A DNA stretch of 64,000 nt from Chloranthus sessilifolius (lineage: Eukaryota > Streptophyta > Magnoliopsida > Chloranthales > Chloranthaceae): assembly GCA_021018995.1 (NCBI GenBank), contig CM037598.1, positions 42,710,685-42,774,684 of the forward strand, written 5' to 3'. Position 1 is the stretch's first letter. Every line of letters begins with the position of its first letter. Shown piece by piece: positions 45,488 to 56,689 of this stretch. The notes under the pieces were generated by a model. That model ran no database searches. It saw nothing but the letters and a program-made list of their open reading frames with translations, and was not told the DNA's origin. The position numbers and the translations under genes were made by a program.

Positions 45488-46240
45488 TTATGAATTACCA
45501 AATACCCTAAGATGGGTTACCTTCAAGTCAAGTGTCGCTTGCAGTCCAGCAACACAGGCCTCATATTCAGCCATGTTGTTAGTACAAGGGAAATTGAGCT
45601 TGATAGAAACTGGTACGTGAGATCCTTTTGTCAAGATCAGAATGGCGCTAACTCCTTGACCTTCGGCATTCGCTGCCCCATCGAAGTGCATTACCTAGAA
45701 TTCCTCCGTCTCTACTGTAACGTCCTCTGTCATGAATAGGATATCTGCATCTAGGAATTCAATTCTTAAAGGCTCAAAATCGAGTAAAGGATTCTCGGTA
45801 AGATGATCGACGAGTGCTTGCCCCTTGATTGATTTTTGAGTCACGTACGTGATATGGAATTCGGATAGTAAGAGCTATCAGCATGCCGTCCACCCAGTGA
45901 GAGCTGGCTTTCGAACAGGTACTTCAATGGATCCATGCGAGTGAGGAGTAGCACTGCTTGGGATAACAAGTAATGGCGGAGCCTTTGGGTGGCCCATACA
46001 AGAACCAAGCATGCTTTCTCCAGATGGGAATAACGCGTCTCGTAGTCAATAAATTTCTTGCTCAGATAATAGATGGCCTACTCTCTTCTTCATGTTTTGT
46101 CGTGCTGTCCTAGGACACATCCCATCGAAACTTTCATCATGGAGAGATACATTAGGAGTGATCTCCCCGACTAGGGTGGTACTAATACTGGAGGGTTGAG
46201 AAGGTATCCCTTAATTTTATCGAATGCCGCTTGACAGTCG
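45488..46240 (-). pseudogene. RNase H and archaeal-type RNase H (element F)
   Basis: The first RNase H at about 46230-45870 reads MKVSMGCVLGQHD, then KKFIDYETRYSHLEKACLV and ATQRLRHYLL. The second, at 45691-45488, reads MHFDGAANAEGQGVSAILI (catalytic DG-x2-N-x2-G), then LNFPCTNNMAEYEACVAGL (Glu-rich helix). This second domain is the archaeal-like RNase H found in Tat-clade elements and is the best clade marker here. Stops lie between and within the domains. Confidence 0.85.
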
Positions 46241-46555
46241 TTGTTCCATTCAATGGGAGAATCTTTCCCTAGTAACTTGAAGATCGACATGCAGATTGAA
46301 GTGAGTTGTGTAATGAACCGACTGATATATTATATCCTGCCCAAGAATCCTTTGACCTCTTTCTCAGTAGATGGTGGTGGCATTTTCATGGTGGCCTTTA
46401 CTTTGATTGGGTCAACCTTGATACCTCTCCTACTAACAATGAAGCCCAATTAGTATCCCCAACATGGCACCAAATGCATATTTCTGAGGATTCAGACATA
46501 ACCTATATTTTCTCAGCTTCTCAAACAGCCTTTCGAGGTTTATCAAATGATCACT

Positions 46556-46807
46556 TCACTCTGGTGACTTGACTATCATGTCGTCGATGTATACCTCGAT
46601 TTCTCGATGCATCATGTCGTGGAATAGTACAGTCATAGCTCTCTGGTATGTTGCACCGACATTCTTCAACCCGAACGGCATAATACGGTAGCAAAAAGTT
46701 CCCCAGGGAGTGATGAATGATGTCTTCTCTCGGTCTGCCTCTGCCATCTTGATTTGATTATATCCAGAGAATCCGTCCATGAATGATACATCCTGTGCTT
46801 AGCAGTG
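46556..46807 (-). pseudogene. Reverse transcriptase, catalytic half (element F)
   Basis: MDGFSGYNQIKMAEADREKT, FCYRIMPFGLKNVGATYQRA, DMMHREIEVYIDDMIVKS: the YIDD catalytic motif is intact. The frame is interrupted at 46808-46812 by solo LTR E; the upstream half continues at 48606. A frameshift lies next to the junction (after ...TAKHRM). Confidence 0.93.
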
Positions 46808-47199
46808 TTATCTGATGAGCAGTGAAATATGGTGATATTTCACCCCTAAATACCTACATTTAGCTATACAATGAAGGCTATCTGATGAGAATTACTAGAT
46901 TTGAAGTGTTTCAGGTAAATACTAGCCAAGTGCAGAAAACAGCCCAAGAATTCTAAAAATAATGTCAAAACACTGCAACTTTGGGTCATCGAGAACTTGA
47001 TGTACCTTGCAGCTCAATTTGAACCATCCAGACGGCTGAATTATGAAATTGTCAAAACACAAACACTGTAGATATTTCTGTCAACTTTCTAACGCCGTAA
47101 GACTCATGTCAATCCGAGTTCGGAGTAGAAAGCTATGGCCAAAATACCAAAGCAGTGTCGGATGTAAAAGTGGGCTGAAATTCACGAAAATCTGGGAGG

Positions 47200-47331
47200 T
47201 CGATGCATCGACCCTTTTGCTCGATTAATTGAGGGGCAACAGTAGTCTAACACGGAATTGACTCTTTAAAGCAGATTTTTAGAGATTCTTTGCAGGGTTG
47301 ATGCATCGACCCTGACTTTTCGAGTTGGGAC
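47200..47331. repeat. Paired TCGA-N4-TCGA sites in LTR E
   Basis: Two pairs: TCGATGCATCGA at 47200 with TCGATTAATTGA at 47221 (21 bp), and TTGATGCATCGA at 47298 with the decayed TCGAGTTGGGAC at 47320 (22 bp). They lie just upstream of the TATA-like site at 47350. Architecture matches the chromovirus arrays with a different N4 word (TGCA). Confidence 0.75.
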
Positions 47332-47834
47332 ACTTCTGCGACTTGGATACTATTTAAAGCCAAATCAAACACTTCGAGAGAATTTTTAGAAGAATTTCAA
47401 GGGATTAATTAATTTTTAGAGAGTTAGTTTCAGTTTTTCTTTTTCATAGTCAGACGTAGAGATAGAGAGTTTTTATTATTCTTTTTGAGAGCTTTGTTCC
47501 TTTAACTTTTCAGTATTCATTCCTTCAGTTTATTATTTTTATTCAGTTGATTTCTACATTAATTTCGTTTCTGAAGATCATCGTACTTGTGGATCAAATA
47601 ATTTTCTATTAAAGTTTGAGGTATTTTTATTTAATTAAATTGATGTTATTTTCTCTTCCTTATTTATTTATGTCATTTAATTACAGCATGTGTGGCTAAA
47701 TTCTTAAGGATGGGGATCTAATGATTCCCATCTGAGGGATGTACTTTTAATAATATAAATTTAGGATTAAAATATGAGATCTTATTTTATGGTTGTTATG
47801 TTATCACGAACGGATGAAATCCCCGCCACTAACT

Positions 47835-48158
47835 GGGATCGAGTGTGCCGAGCCATGCCCTGGATCTCAGATCTGTGACAGTAATTTTATCCCAATCATT
47901 ATTATGGTCTTTTTGCTTTCATCGTGTGGATTTAATTACGATTATGATTCGGGATCGAGTGTGCCGAGCCATGCCCTGGATCTTGGATCTGTAATGGTAA
48001 GTTTATCATAATTACTCCCTAATCTGAAATCAAGTGTGTCGACCCATGCCCTTGATTTCAGATCTATGGTGGTATTCTTGTTGGAATTTTCACCCAGTTT
48101 GGGGATGATATTTATTTGCATCTGAGATCAAGTGTGCCGAGCCATGCCCTTGATCCCA
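47835..48158. repeat. Four hairpin repeats with constant loop in LTR E
   Basis: Units at 47835-47870, 47950-47985, 48025-48060 and 48122-48158. The core TGTGCCGAGCCATGCC (TGTGTCGACCCATGCC in unit 3) is nearly constant and is flanked by inverted stems that change together: GATCGAG/CTGGATC, the same again, TGAAATCAAG/CTTGATTTCA (perfect 10 bp), and GATCAAG/CTTGATC. AT-rich spacers of about 40-80 bp separate the units. Confidence 0.85.
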
Positions 48159-48605
48159 AATATATATATGAAAATCATCTCTGAAGTTAAGTCCTGATTG
48201 CAGGGATGCAACATGGAACCTATCAGGGTTTTGACTATTTATCCTCCATAAAAGATGTTTTTCTTCAATGGTATATCTCATAGTTTAATCCTCAAATTTG
48301 TATTATGGGAAGAACAGACCAAAGATGGGAGGATTTAGTATCTTCATCTTTATCTTCATCTTTACCTTTATTTTTGAATTATCAATTAAGTTTTAGTTTG
48401 TAGTCAGTAATTGTCATCTCACAAAACTAGATCATAATATTGGTAGGGCACTGTTGGATCTCAGTAGATTTTTGGAATTACTGTCTTGTCTTTTTAGATC
48501 TTTCAAAAATAGTCCTCGTGGGAACGATCTCGTACTCTGCACCCACTATATACAATCTGATTCATGCGCTTGCGAGTAAAACATTACAATTAAAAAATCA
48601 CATCA

Positions 48606-49276
48606 TTATCGACCAAGATGTCGTCGATGTGTGGTAACGAGAAATCATCCTTCGGGCTCGCTTTGTTCAAGTTTCTGAAATCAATGCACATACGGACCTT
48701 TCCATCCTTCTTCGGCACTGGAATGATATTGGCTAGTCACTGAGGGTATTTGGAGACCATGAGGAATCCTGCATCATATTGGTTGATGACCTCATCCTTG
48801 ACTTTCAGCATCCACTCGAGTAAGAGTCGTCTCAACTTCAGCTTGACTGGCTTGATATCAGGGTAGAGTGGTAACTCATGCTCGACCGAATCGGTGTCCA
48901 AACCAGGCATATCCTTGTATGACCATGCAAAGACGTCTTGATATGACCGAAGGAAATTGATCATGCTTTTTCTTTCCTCGGGAGACAATGATGTTCCGAT
49001 CTTGGTGATTCTTGGAATCTTCTCAGTCCCTAGATTGACATCCTCAGTTTCCTCAGCAATAGGGGTAGGACCATGCTTAAAGTCGGCAAACCATTCAAGG
49101 AGTTCATTGGGGGGCTCCTCAGTAAAGATTTCCTCATCCAAACTCATGACTCCAACCTCTTCTTGTATTTCTACAGTAAAGGGGTCGATTTCACGTGGGA
49201 CGGGATTTTCGATTAAGGCATCATTTTCTTTGATTTTATTTGAAATTTTGAAAGACAAACTTTTTGGATTTTGCAT
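48606..49276 (-). pseudogene. RT N-terminal half and pol leader (element F)
   Basis: The minus strand from 49276: acidic leader (MQNPKSLSFKISNKIKENDA), then SYQDVFAWSYKDMPGLDTDS, the conserved pre-RT motif of Tat elements. It continues EHELPLYPDIKPVKLKLRR, a stop at 48737-48739 and, in the same frame, ANIIPVPKKDGKVRMCIDFR, NKASPKDDFSLPHIDDILVD, ending at the insertion of solo LTR E. Confidence 0.9.
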
Positions 49277-49926
49277 TTTTTCTATGTTTTTGGGATTTTT
49301 ATTTTCTTCATAAATGGGCTCTTAGCAGAGCGAGTCCCTATATATACACGGTATGGCCTGCCAAGGGCTTATCTCACTTTTTATAGGTTATTTTCTTTAG
49401 AAAACGGGTGCCATATTTCAAGCCACTTGCCACTTTCAGAGTTTCGGGCATAAACACCTAATTACGTACCTGTGATGCGACTCCTTTTACCGTTTTGGAT
49501 GGAGGAGGCTGCTTGATGGGATTCTTTGGAGTCAGCCTCCAGCATGTCGATCATGGATTCGTCTAAGATTCTGTCCTCAAACATCAATAAAGACTTTTGG
49601 TGGTTCACCACGAGGGGATATTATGCAGGTATGAAACATTGCTCCTCAAATAGGGACAGAGCGGCCAGGTCTATTTCCAAGTTGGGAGGGATGATCTGAG
49701 GATAGTTAAGGTGGACAGGGGGTGCTGGCTTGTGCGGGGTTAACTGCGCAGCCCCATCCCTATCTATTTTTATGATCCCTACACTTACAAAAGTATTTCG
49801 AATATGAGGTCTGGGACGGGGCTTATCTTCTAAGTTGATTCCCCGGGCTCTAGCAGCTGCTGTGGCTCGGGCTTTTTCTTTGGCCTCTCGGATCTCTTCT
49901 TCTATGGGCTTGTAACCTAACTCAAA

Positions 49927-50819
49927 TTAGACCTGTTCTCCACCTTTAGCCTTGACTGGCTCTCTCCTACCTTGTAACCGAGGACCCAATCCCCTTCCTT
50001 TCTGATAGCCCCACTTTTGGAGCATGGCCACTATCCCTATTATTCTGCCCCCAGTTTTTTGAGTGATGCTTTCCGAGGGATCCGGGACTACAGCTGATAC
50101 CTCGTATTCAAAATTGTAGAGGTCGGTATCCTCAATTGTATGTGGCACCTCTAGCACTTTTGGGTTCTCAATGTTGTGGGTGGCCTTTTCCTTCTCATCG
50201 TGTCCCTCACCTATGATGGTGATAATTTTCTGCCTGGACACAAACTTGAGCTTCTGATACAACGTTGACAGTACCAAGGTCGCCCTAATAACAAATTGAA
50301 GGAGGATTTGATGTCCATTACTTGAAATAGTATGGAGAATGTCATTGGCCCAATTACTAGCTCAAGATCAACTTCTCCCATTATTTCCCTTCTCGTATTA
50401 TTAAAACCTCTGGCGCTGGTTCTTGTTGGTCTCAATATGCACGGATCTACCCCTATTTTGGTGGCGGTTCTCAAAGGGCATACATTTAGAGCCGACCCAT
50501 TATCTATTAATACCAAGGGGATTATCATGTTTCCACATTCTATAATTATATTGAGGGATTTAGAATGACTATTTCCCTCCTCTTGTAAATCCGCATTCGA
50601 AAAGGAGATGGCATTGGGAGCCATCACTTGTCCAATTATCTGCCTGACTTCATCTGGGCTCACCTGAAGAGACACATGCGCATTCTTTAACGCCCCCATT
50701 AGTGCTTGAAAATGATGTGGGGATGTCATCAATAAGTCCCAGACCGTGATGTGGGTCAGCATCCTTTTCAACTGGGTTTCCAATATGTGTTCTTTGCTCA
50801 TTTTCTCGAATGAGTTCAC
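49927..50819 (-). pseudogene. Retropepsin and G-patch segment (element F)
   Basis: 50211-50819 contains the aspartic protease: PLVLIDNGSALNVCPL (D-N-G active site as usual for Tat), VDLELVIGPMTFSILFQVM and FNLLLGRPWY. An overlapping frame, 49927-50277, continues LYQKLKFVSRQKIITIIGEG and contains MLQKWGYQKGRGLGPRLQGR, a G-patch-like glycine motif that may bind nucleic acid. A frameshift near 50270 separates the two. The remaining gap to 49276 encodes a Pro-rich linker with stops. Confidence 0.85.
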
Positions 50820-51615
50820 TGCACCTATATCTTTCTTCCCCTTTGGTTGGGCTTGTGCTGCTGCTGATGCCTCTAGCTGCCTAGAGATCTTCTCAGATCT
50901 GGTAACAAAATCCGCTACCTCTTCTCTGCTACTGTCGGCGTTAACATTCGTCTATTAATAAATGAGTGGGACCTGATGAGGATTGTAAGTTAATCCTGAA
51001 ATCTGAAATTGAGTGGCTACCGATATCTGATGCGCTTGTACTGATGACTCAGGAAGGGTGGGTAAAACCTGGTTCAACTCGGTGATGGATGGGCGGGTGT
51101 CGAAAGTAGGTTAGGTTGCGGTGATGAGGTTTGCTGGTGGTTGTGTCAGGGGTAATGGGGTAGGGGTGGACCATTGATAATTAATAGGTGGTGGTTGGGT
51201 ATAGGGGACCTGATGGGCTATTGGTTAATTGGTGGGGGTGGCAGTGTAGAGTTGATAGGCGTTAATTTGTAGAGTCAATAGGAGTGGGTAATGGGAAATA
51301 AGCCCTAAGATCTAAGGGTTCTATTTGTGGTGTGGGGTTGGAAAAGTACTCTGCCAAATTCAAGGGTTCAATCACCCCAATACTTCTATCTGCCCAGTCT
51401 CTCTGTAATGGGGCCATAAAAGTTTCCTAACTGTAAATGTAATATGACGAGTCAAACTCAAATTCTCCATCACCTTCTTCGATCATACCGACCATGGGTC
51501 TCGGACCTGCCCCTCCGGGAGGGTGTGGGGCAGCAATACTTGGTGTATGTTAGCATGCTGGGTGGCTTGAGGAAGTGTCGGGGGGATGATTTTACCGGTC
51601 TCATTTAAATCTTGT

Positions 51616-53703
51616 ATTACGTGCTTTAATGGGAAGCAGCGATCGGTTTGGTGACCCGGATGTTGATGAAAATTACAGTGAGTGTTGGGTCATAGTTCCT
51701 TGGGATGGGACTTGGACGAGGTTGTGGTTGAAGGGTTGTGACTAATCTCTTTTCTATTAATACAGGTAAAAGTACATTCAGTGATTGCCCTAAAAGTACT
51801 AGAGCTGGCTGGGCAGTTTTCAATTAAAACGGGATCATATTAGTGTTGGGTCGGGTGTTGGAAATATTCTGAACATTGGCTCCTGCTCTTTTCTCATTTC
51901 TCTGTTCAGAAAACCTTCTGACCTTGCTGGCTCCACCAGGTACGTTCTTGCTCAGACGACCTTCCCTGATAGCAGACTTGAGGTGTGCAATGGGATTGCC
52001 AATGTTGTTGTATTTATCAAAAATCGGCATTTTAAATTTTGGGGGCAGTGGGACCTCAGCAAATAAACACTAGTCTGAGAAGTCCGTGGCATGGATTTCG
52101 GCTCCACCCATTTCAACAGCTATTTCTGAATTTTGTCTAGCTACTTTTTCAACTGCTCTGACTCCTTAGACAAGGGGGATACCCTTTCAGCAATCGATCA
52201 GGATTCACTCTGTGCTACCAGGGGATTGGTTATTATGGGAGGAGGATTAATGTTGGCCAATGTCGTGGAATAAGCCCCACTGCTCCTGATCTCGTCCTCT
52301 TCATACTGTTGGTCTGCATAGGGTGAAGTGAGGGCGAGATTCTCATGTTGTTGTTGCATAGACTGAATGGGGATGGACTGAATGGGGATCGGATGAGACC
52401 ATTGAATGTGAAGGAAATTTTATGGAGTGATGGGATGAGTGGAAGTTAGATTTTGGGGTGGGTCCTGATGGGGCCATTGGGAATGGGGAATGGCTTGAAG
52501 ATAGCTTTGGGGTGTAGGGGCATGGATAAATTGGGGTTGATGTAGGGCATGGGTTTGAACTGGGTATGAGGGTTGTGGGTGAGTAAAATTTTGGAGGAAT
52601 TGTGAAAGGTATGGGTGCGAGGCTCCAAAGTTTGGGCCTTGTTGGGTTTGGGCGTAGGGTAAAGAGCTCTGATGGGTTTGGGCCAAAAAACATTGGGAAG
52701 GTTGAGCCATGAAGCATTGGGAGGGTTGGGCCATGAGGCTTAGGCTTGGTGGGTCTGGCCCATTGGGCCTTGGATGGTATGGATGATGGGGGGTTGATGG
52801 GGGTCATGGGGAAATGAGGCATGGAGGCTTGATAGGGTATGGAATGGATTTAGGGATGTGTGGTGTGGATGAGAGGTGTTGTCTTGGGAGGCTTTCCAAC
52901 TAGTGTAGGCATGGACCATCTCCTCCATTATGGCCATTGGAGAGGGATTGGATGGAGATGGTCTATCTAAGGGATGATGGGGTATGGATGGGATGAAAGT
53001 GGTGCGGAAATTAAACATGGCCCTGGTAAATTTGGGCATGACCTGGGTAAATTGTGGGATAGGGGGTGGGCTGGAGAAATTAGGTGGGGCATTGATGAAT
53101 GTGGGTGAATTGGGTATATATTGGGATGATGAGGGATGGGGTATGGATGTGGGGGATGAGAGAGAAAAGCTGGTCATGGCCCTGGTAAAAATGGGCATGA
53201 CCTGGGTAGATGGAGAGATGTATGGGGGATTGGTAAAATCAGATGCGGCATGGGTAGATGCGGGTGAATTGGGTATGTGTTGGGAAAATGGGAAATGGGG
53301 CATGGTAGTGAAGGCGAGAAATTGGGTTGGGTTTTGAACGGGTGTGGATGGAATATGGGATGGGTTAGGAATGGCCAAGGACGGGAGAACGGCATGGCTT
53401 GGGAAAATGATGGGGAATGGGGGATTGGATTTTGGATATTTTGAGAGGTGGCAGATGGGAAGATAGGTGCACCAAAAGGCCCACTGATGGTGAATGGGGA
53501 TTGGGTAAGGGGGATGGATGTGAAAACTTCTTCCACGTGGGAATGAATTCGGGAATGTGGCGGGGATAAGTTGGGATCGGCGTATGCCGGATCCATTGCC
53601 CACGACATGGCTTGGTGGCAGGTGGGGTATGGGTGCCTCGGATGGGTCCGTAAAGTTTCCTCCTTCTTCCCATACGGGATGACGGAGGTGAAGGCAATTC
53701 CAT
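51616..53703 (-). pseudogene. Gag (element F), internally deleted
   Basis: Starts near 53703 (MELPSPPSSRMGRRRKLYGP). A long Pro/Ser/His-rich N-terminal part contains a duplicated ~55-residue unit (IPNSPTFINAPPNFSSPPPI and a sister copy). The gag core begins MPIFDKYNNIGNPIAHLK at 52030, but passes directly to SAIREGRLSKNVPGGASK, skipping the helical middle normally present (about 150 residues in related gags, from memory). The C-terminal part (PIPRNYDPTLT near 51690, then CNFHQHPGH and LKHVIQDL in other frames) matches the end of Tat gag. Multiple stops. The plus-strand Gly/Met-rich frames are its complement. Confidence 0.8.
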
Positions 53704-54089
53704 TATGCCGGCACCATAAATCCCTATTTTAGTTTTTTTGATTATTTAATTTTTTGGAATTTTTTATAAATGAAATGATTTAAGGATTTTGGGGCCTTTG
53801 AATTCCCGTCTCGGGTGGCTTTCGTACCCTAAATAAGTCTCGCGGCAAGACCTCGATGTGCTTCAGAAGAATCAAAGGGAAGCCCTTTGATCTATTGAAG
53901 GCATGAAGATCGATGCAAACAATCCGATCCCCTGGAGCGGGTAAAAAAGAACTCACCTTTCTTTGACCGATGGGGGCGTATTGGGTGTCAGATAATACGG
54001 AACCTAAAGAGAGGTGCTAAATCACTAATTGGGGAATTCGGGATGGTGAGATAGGCCACGGATTCGGGTTGCACTACCTAAAACAGGCT

Positions 54090-54207
54090 TGGCGCAAGTA
54101 CTAGATGCGCCAAGAAAAATTGCTCAGATTCTAAGCTTGGCGCATGTATTAGTTGCGCCAGAGCAAAACTGGGTAATTTTGGCTTGGCGCATGAATTAGT
54201 TGTGCCA
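54090..54207. repeat. TGGCGCA-N9-TGCGCCA palindromes upstream of gag in F
   Basis: Three 23-bp palindromes at 54090-54112, 54138-54160 and 54185-54207 (third with TGTGCCA), centres 48 and 47 bp apart. They lie between the primer site and gag in the sense direction. The same palindrome is in both LTRs of F and not in the other elements. Confidence 0.9.
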
Positions 54208-55029
54208 GGCAAGACAATGGGGTCAAACAGGTTTGACAGCAGAAACAATAGCCCGAAATGAGTCTCTTTTTTGGGTTTTTCTAGAAGTTATGCTTCCAGG
54301 GACAACTTGCTTAATTGCAGCGGGTCTCTCCTCACCGAACCTAAGGGATACAAGGCCGATCCAGGTCCACTAATGCTCTCTCCCACGGGTTTTAAGCTTT
54401 GTAACGAGATAGGTTACCCACCCGATATACCTCCAGCGCAAGCGCTGTCTCAGATACTAGGTGGGCTGGTACTTTTCTGAATTATCACCACTAGGGGATG
54501 CCGCCGTACTAAGAATCGGGTGTTTGTATCTTTGCCTAGAAAAACCCAACACTTGAAAATCTAACCCTGTAAAATTCAATTAAGTCCCCTTTCTTGGTTC
54601 AATTTTAATTTTTAATTTTTAGAGAAGTTTTCTTTAAAGTCCAAAAATGGGTGGTGATGGTCCTGTGCCGCCTCTACGGGCCAGCGTCTACTGATAGTAT
54701 ATGATCGCGAGAAAGTAAATGCGCACGTAGTCCGGCTAAATGGATAAGGCGTGTAAATGACGAAAAAATTAAAGAAATATAAAGACAAAGAGCAAGTAGG
54801 CTCGCCAATCAACTAAGGCATGCAAATGACGGGAAGAGTAAGGAATTTTAAAGAGGATGCGCAAGTTGGCCCGCCAATCAACTAAGGCTCATAAATGTCG
54901 TAAAAGTAGGGGTGAGAAAATTAACGAAATCATAGGGGTGAGTAAAAAAAATAAAAAAATAAACAGTAATAAGGTTAGTGAAATGAAATAAAAAGGTCAA
55001 AATTCAAGGGGAAGCTCTACTAGCTACTT

Positions 55030-55045
55030 CCCAGCAGAGTCGCCA
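55030..55045 (-). other. Primer-binding site of element F
   Basis: The minus strand reads TGGCGACTCTGCTGGG four bases after the LTR end. This TGG-starting motif is common directly after LTRs of Tat elements; the tRNA it pairs with is not assigned here. Confidence 0.7.
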
Positions 55046-55049
55046 TCTA

Positions 55050-56594
55050 TGCAACCGTGGGAATTGTGACGATCCCGTCGCGACGATGCGCACTCGTAAA
55101 AAATTTTGAGTCGCCACCAGGAGCTTTTGGTGTCCCGGGAAACCTAAATCAATATTAAATGCATTGAAGTACCAAATATGACTCTGATTCACCGGTCTAT
55201 GCTAAAGGTTCTTGGGTAGGGGCTTTGGTTATCGATCAGGAAGGTGTTAGGCACCCGATCAACCCGCTTAATGCGGTCTCTACTTATGGCCGAAATAAAA
55301 ATAATATAAAAGAATAAAAAATGTCCTTCCTCTTTCCCTAGGGCACCAAAATCTTATTTGTATCCCTCCACTCCTACCGAAATTTTGGCAGTGTAACGGC
55401 ACAAATGCGAGGATAGAGGAAGAACAAAGAAGGTAGAGGAGTAGTGGGGAGAGCCGGAGCTCTCGGACCCTTGTTGCACCATTGTGAATCCTTGTGTAGA
55501 CGTGCTTTAGTGAGCTTCAATTGGCTTGTATGGTTAGAACAAGGATTCTAACTCTTAGGGCTTGATTGCTAAGAGGTAGAGAATGAAGACTAGAGGATGG
55601 CTCTCACCCAAACTAGGAGATTTTTGAGGAAAGGTAAGGTCTAAAGAAGGTTTGGGAATTATAGAATTTGTATGCAAAAGGGGGCACCAAAGGGAGAGGG
55701 AGCTTCTTTCTTAATCTTCTCTCTTAGAAAAATTTTCAAGCCCTTTCAAAGGGAGGGGTACCTCTCTATTTATTAGAAAAGGAGAAGTTAGGAGGATGCT
55801 TAGAGGCTAAATTGGTTTATCAATTAGGTAATCTAGCATCTAAGGTTTTTTAGGTTTTTAAGAGCTTGGAATAGTGTGAAGGTTACTCCAATGGTGGATG
55901 ATAGGATAGTGTTTCAAATCACTTGAGGGTTGCAAATAAGATAAGGAAGGGTGCAACAAAACAAGTGAAACACACCCAAGGCATCAAGATGGTTAACAAG
56001 TCAAACCCCAAAGATGAAATTCGAGTAAAAATCCTAGTGTTACTGTAGCTAAACCTGGCGCAACTAATAAATGCACCAGACAAAGGTACAGTAAAACAGT
56101 GCATGGGAAGTTGCAAGGTCGCGGGGGGACCCACTTAAACCTAGAGCAACTAATACTTGCGCCAAGCCATTTTTTCCCAGAAATGGCTTGGCACATGTAT
56201 TACATGTGCCAAATTCATATGGATCCTCCACCCAGAACTCTGATTTTGCCGAAAAATTCAGAACGCAATATCTTTCGATATACAGCTCCGAATGAGTTGA
56301 TTCTTGGCTTGTCGGAAACCTGACGACTTCTACTTTTCAATGGTATATGATTCAATTGCAATAGAAGATTTCAGCTAGTCCCGGTGCACCACTCTTCGAC
56401 CATTGCTTAGGAAGGTTAAGTTTAGGGTTTGAAAGGGGTTCTAAAGATTCGGGATGGGTTCTAAGGGATTGGGATGAGCTCTAAGGGATCCAGGGTGATT
56501 CCTAAGGTTACGATACCTACCATTGGAAGCTCGGAATTGCGCCTCTCTCGAAATGTGTTTCGATCGGGCCTTGAGCCAAATCTAAGTATCTACA
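55050..56594 (-). repeat. 5' LTR of element F
   Basis: 1,545 bp; on the minus strand starts TGTAGATACTTAG at 56594 and ends ...GGTTGCA at 55050, next to the primer site. It matches 39814-41216. It carries palindromes at 56056-56078, about 56140-56163 and 56188-56210. The TATA seen in the 3' copy is altered here (near 55770). Confidence 0.88.
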
Positions 56595-56689
56595 GAGATT
56601 TTACATAGTTTGGGAAATGAATTAAGAAACTAAAATTCCTGAATATGAACATAGAGCGGTGCTCCTGCTCACGCCACCGGATCGCGAGG

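Larger units (their letters stand above)
46813..48605 (+). mobile_element. Solo LTR E with 5-bp target duplication TTATC
   Basis: 1,793 bp, ends TGATG/CATCA, flanked by TTATC at 46808-46812 and 48606-48610. Inserted in the RT of element F between the codons for VDN and TA. It contains paired TCGATGCATCGA sites, a TATA-like TATTTAAAG at 47350-47358 and a four-unit hairpin repeat. Orientation is inferred from similarity of its start (TGATGAGCAGTG) to LTRs H and G. Confidence 0.94.
39814..56594 (-). mobile_element. Element F: Tat-type Ty3 retrotransposon
   Basis: Minus-strand element: 5' LTR 56594-55050, primer site, palindromes, gag, protease with G-patch, RT (split by solo LTR E), RNase H, a second archaeal-type RNase H, integrase, long 3' noncoding region, 3' LTR 41216-39814 (truncated by H). 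The second RNase H marks the Tat clade (family knowledge). Many stops make it inactive. Confidence 0.9.

Noticed and set aside
46241-46572. Plus-strand frames that could suggest a small gene
   Set aside because: They are antisense to the RNase H/RT region of element F, which has recognisable motifs.
52984-53337. Plus-strand Met/Gly/Val-rich frame
   Set aside because: Complement of the Pro/His-rich gag region of element F.
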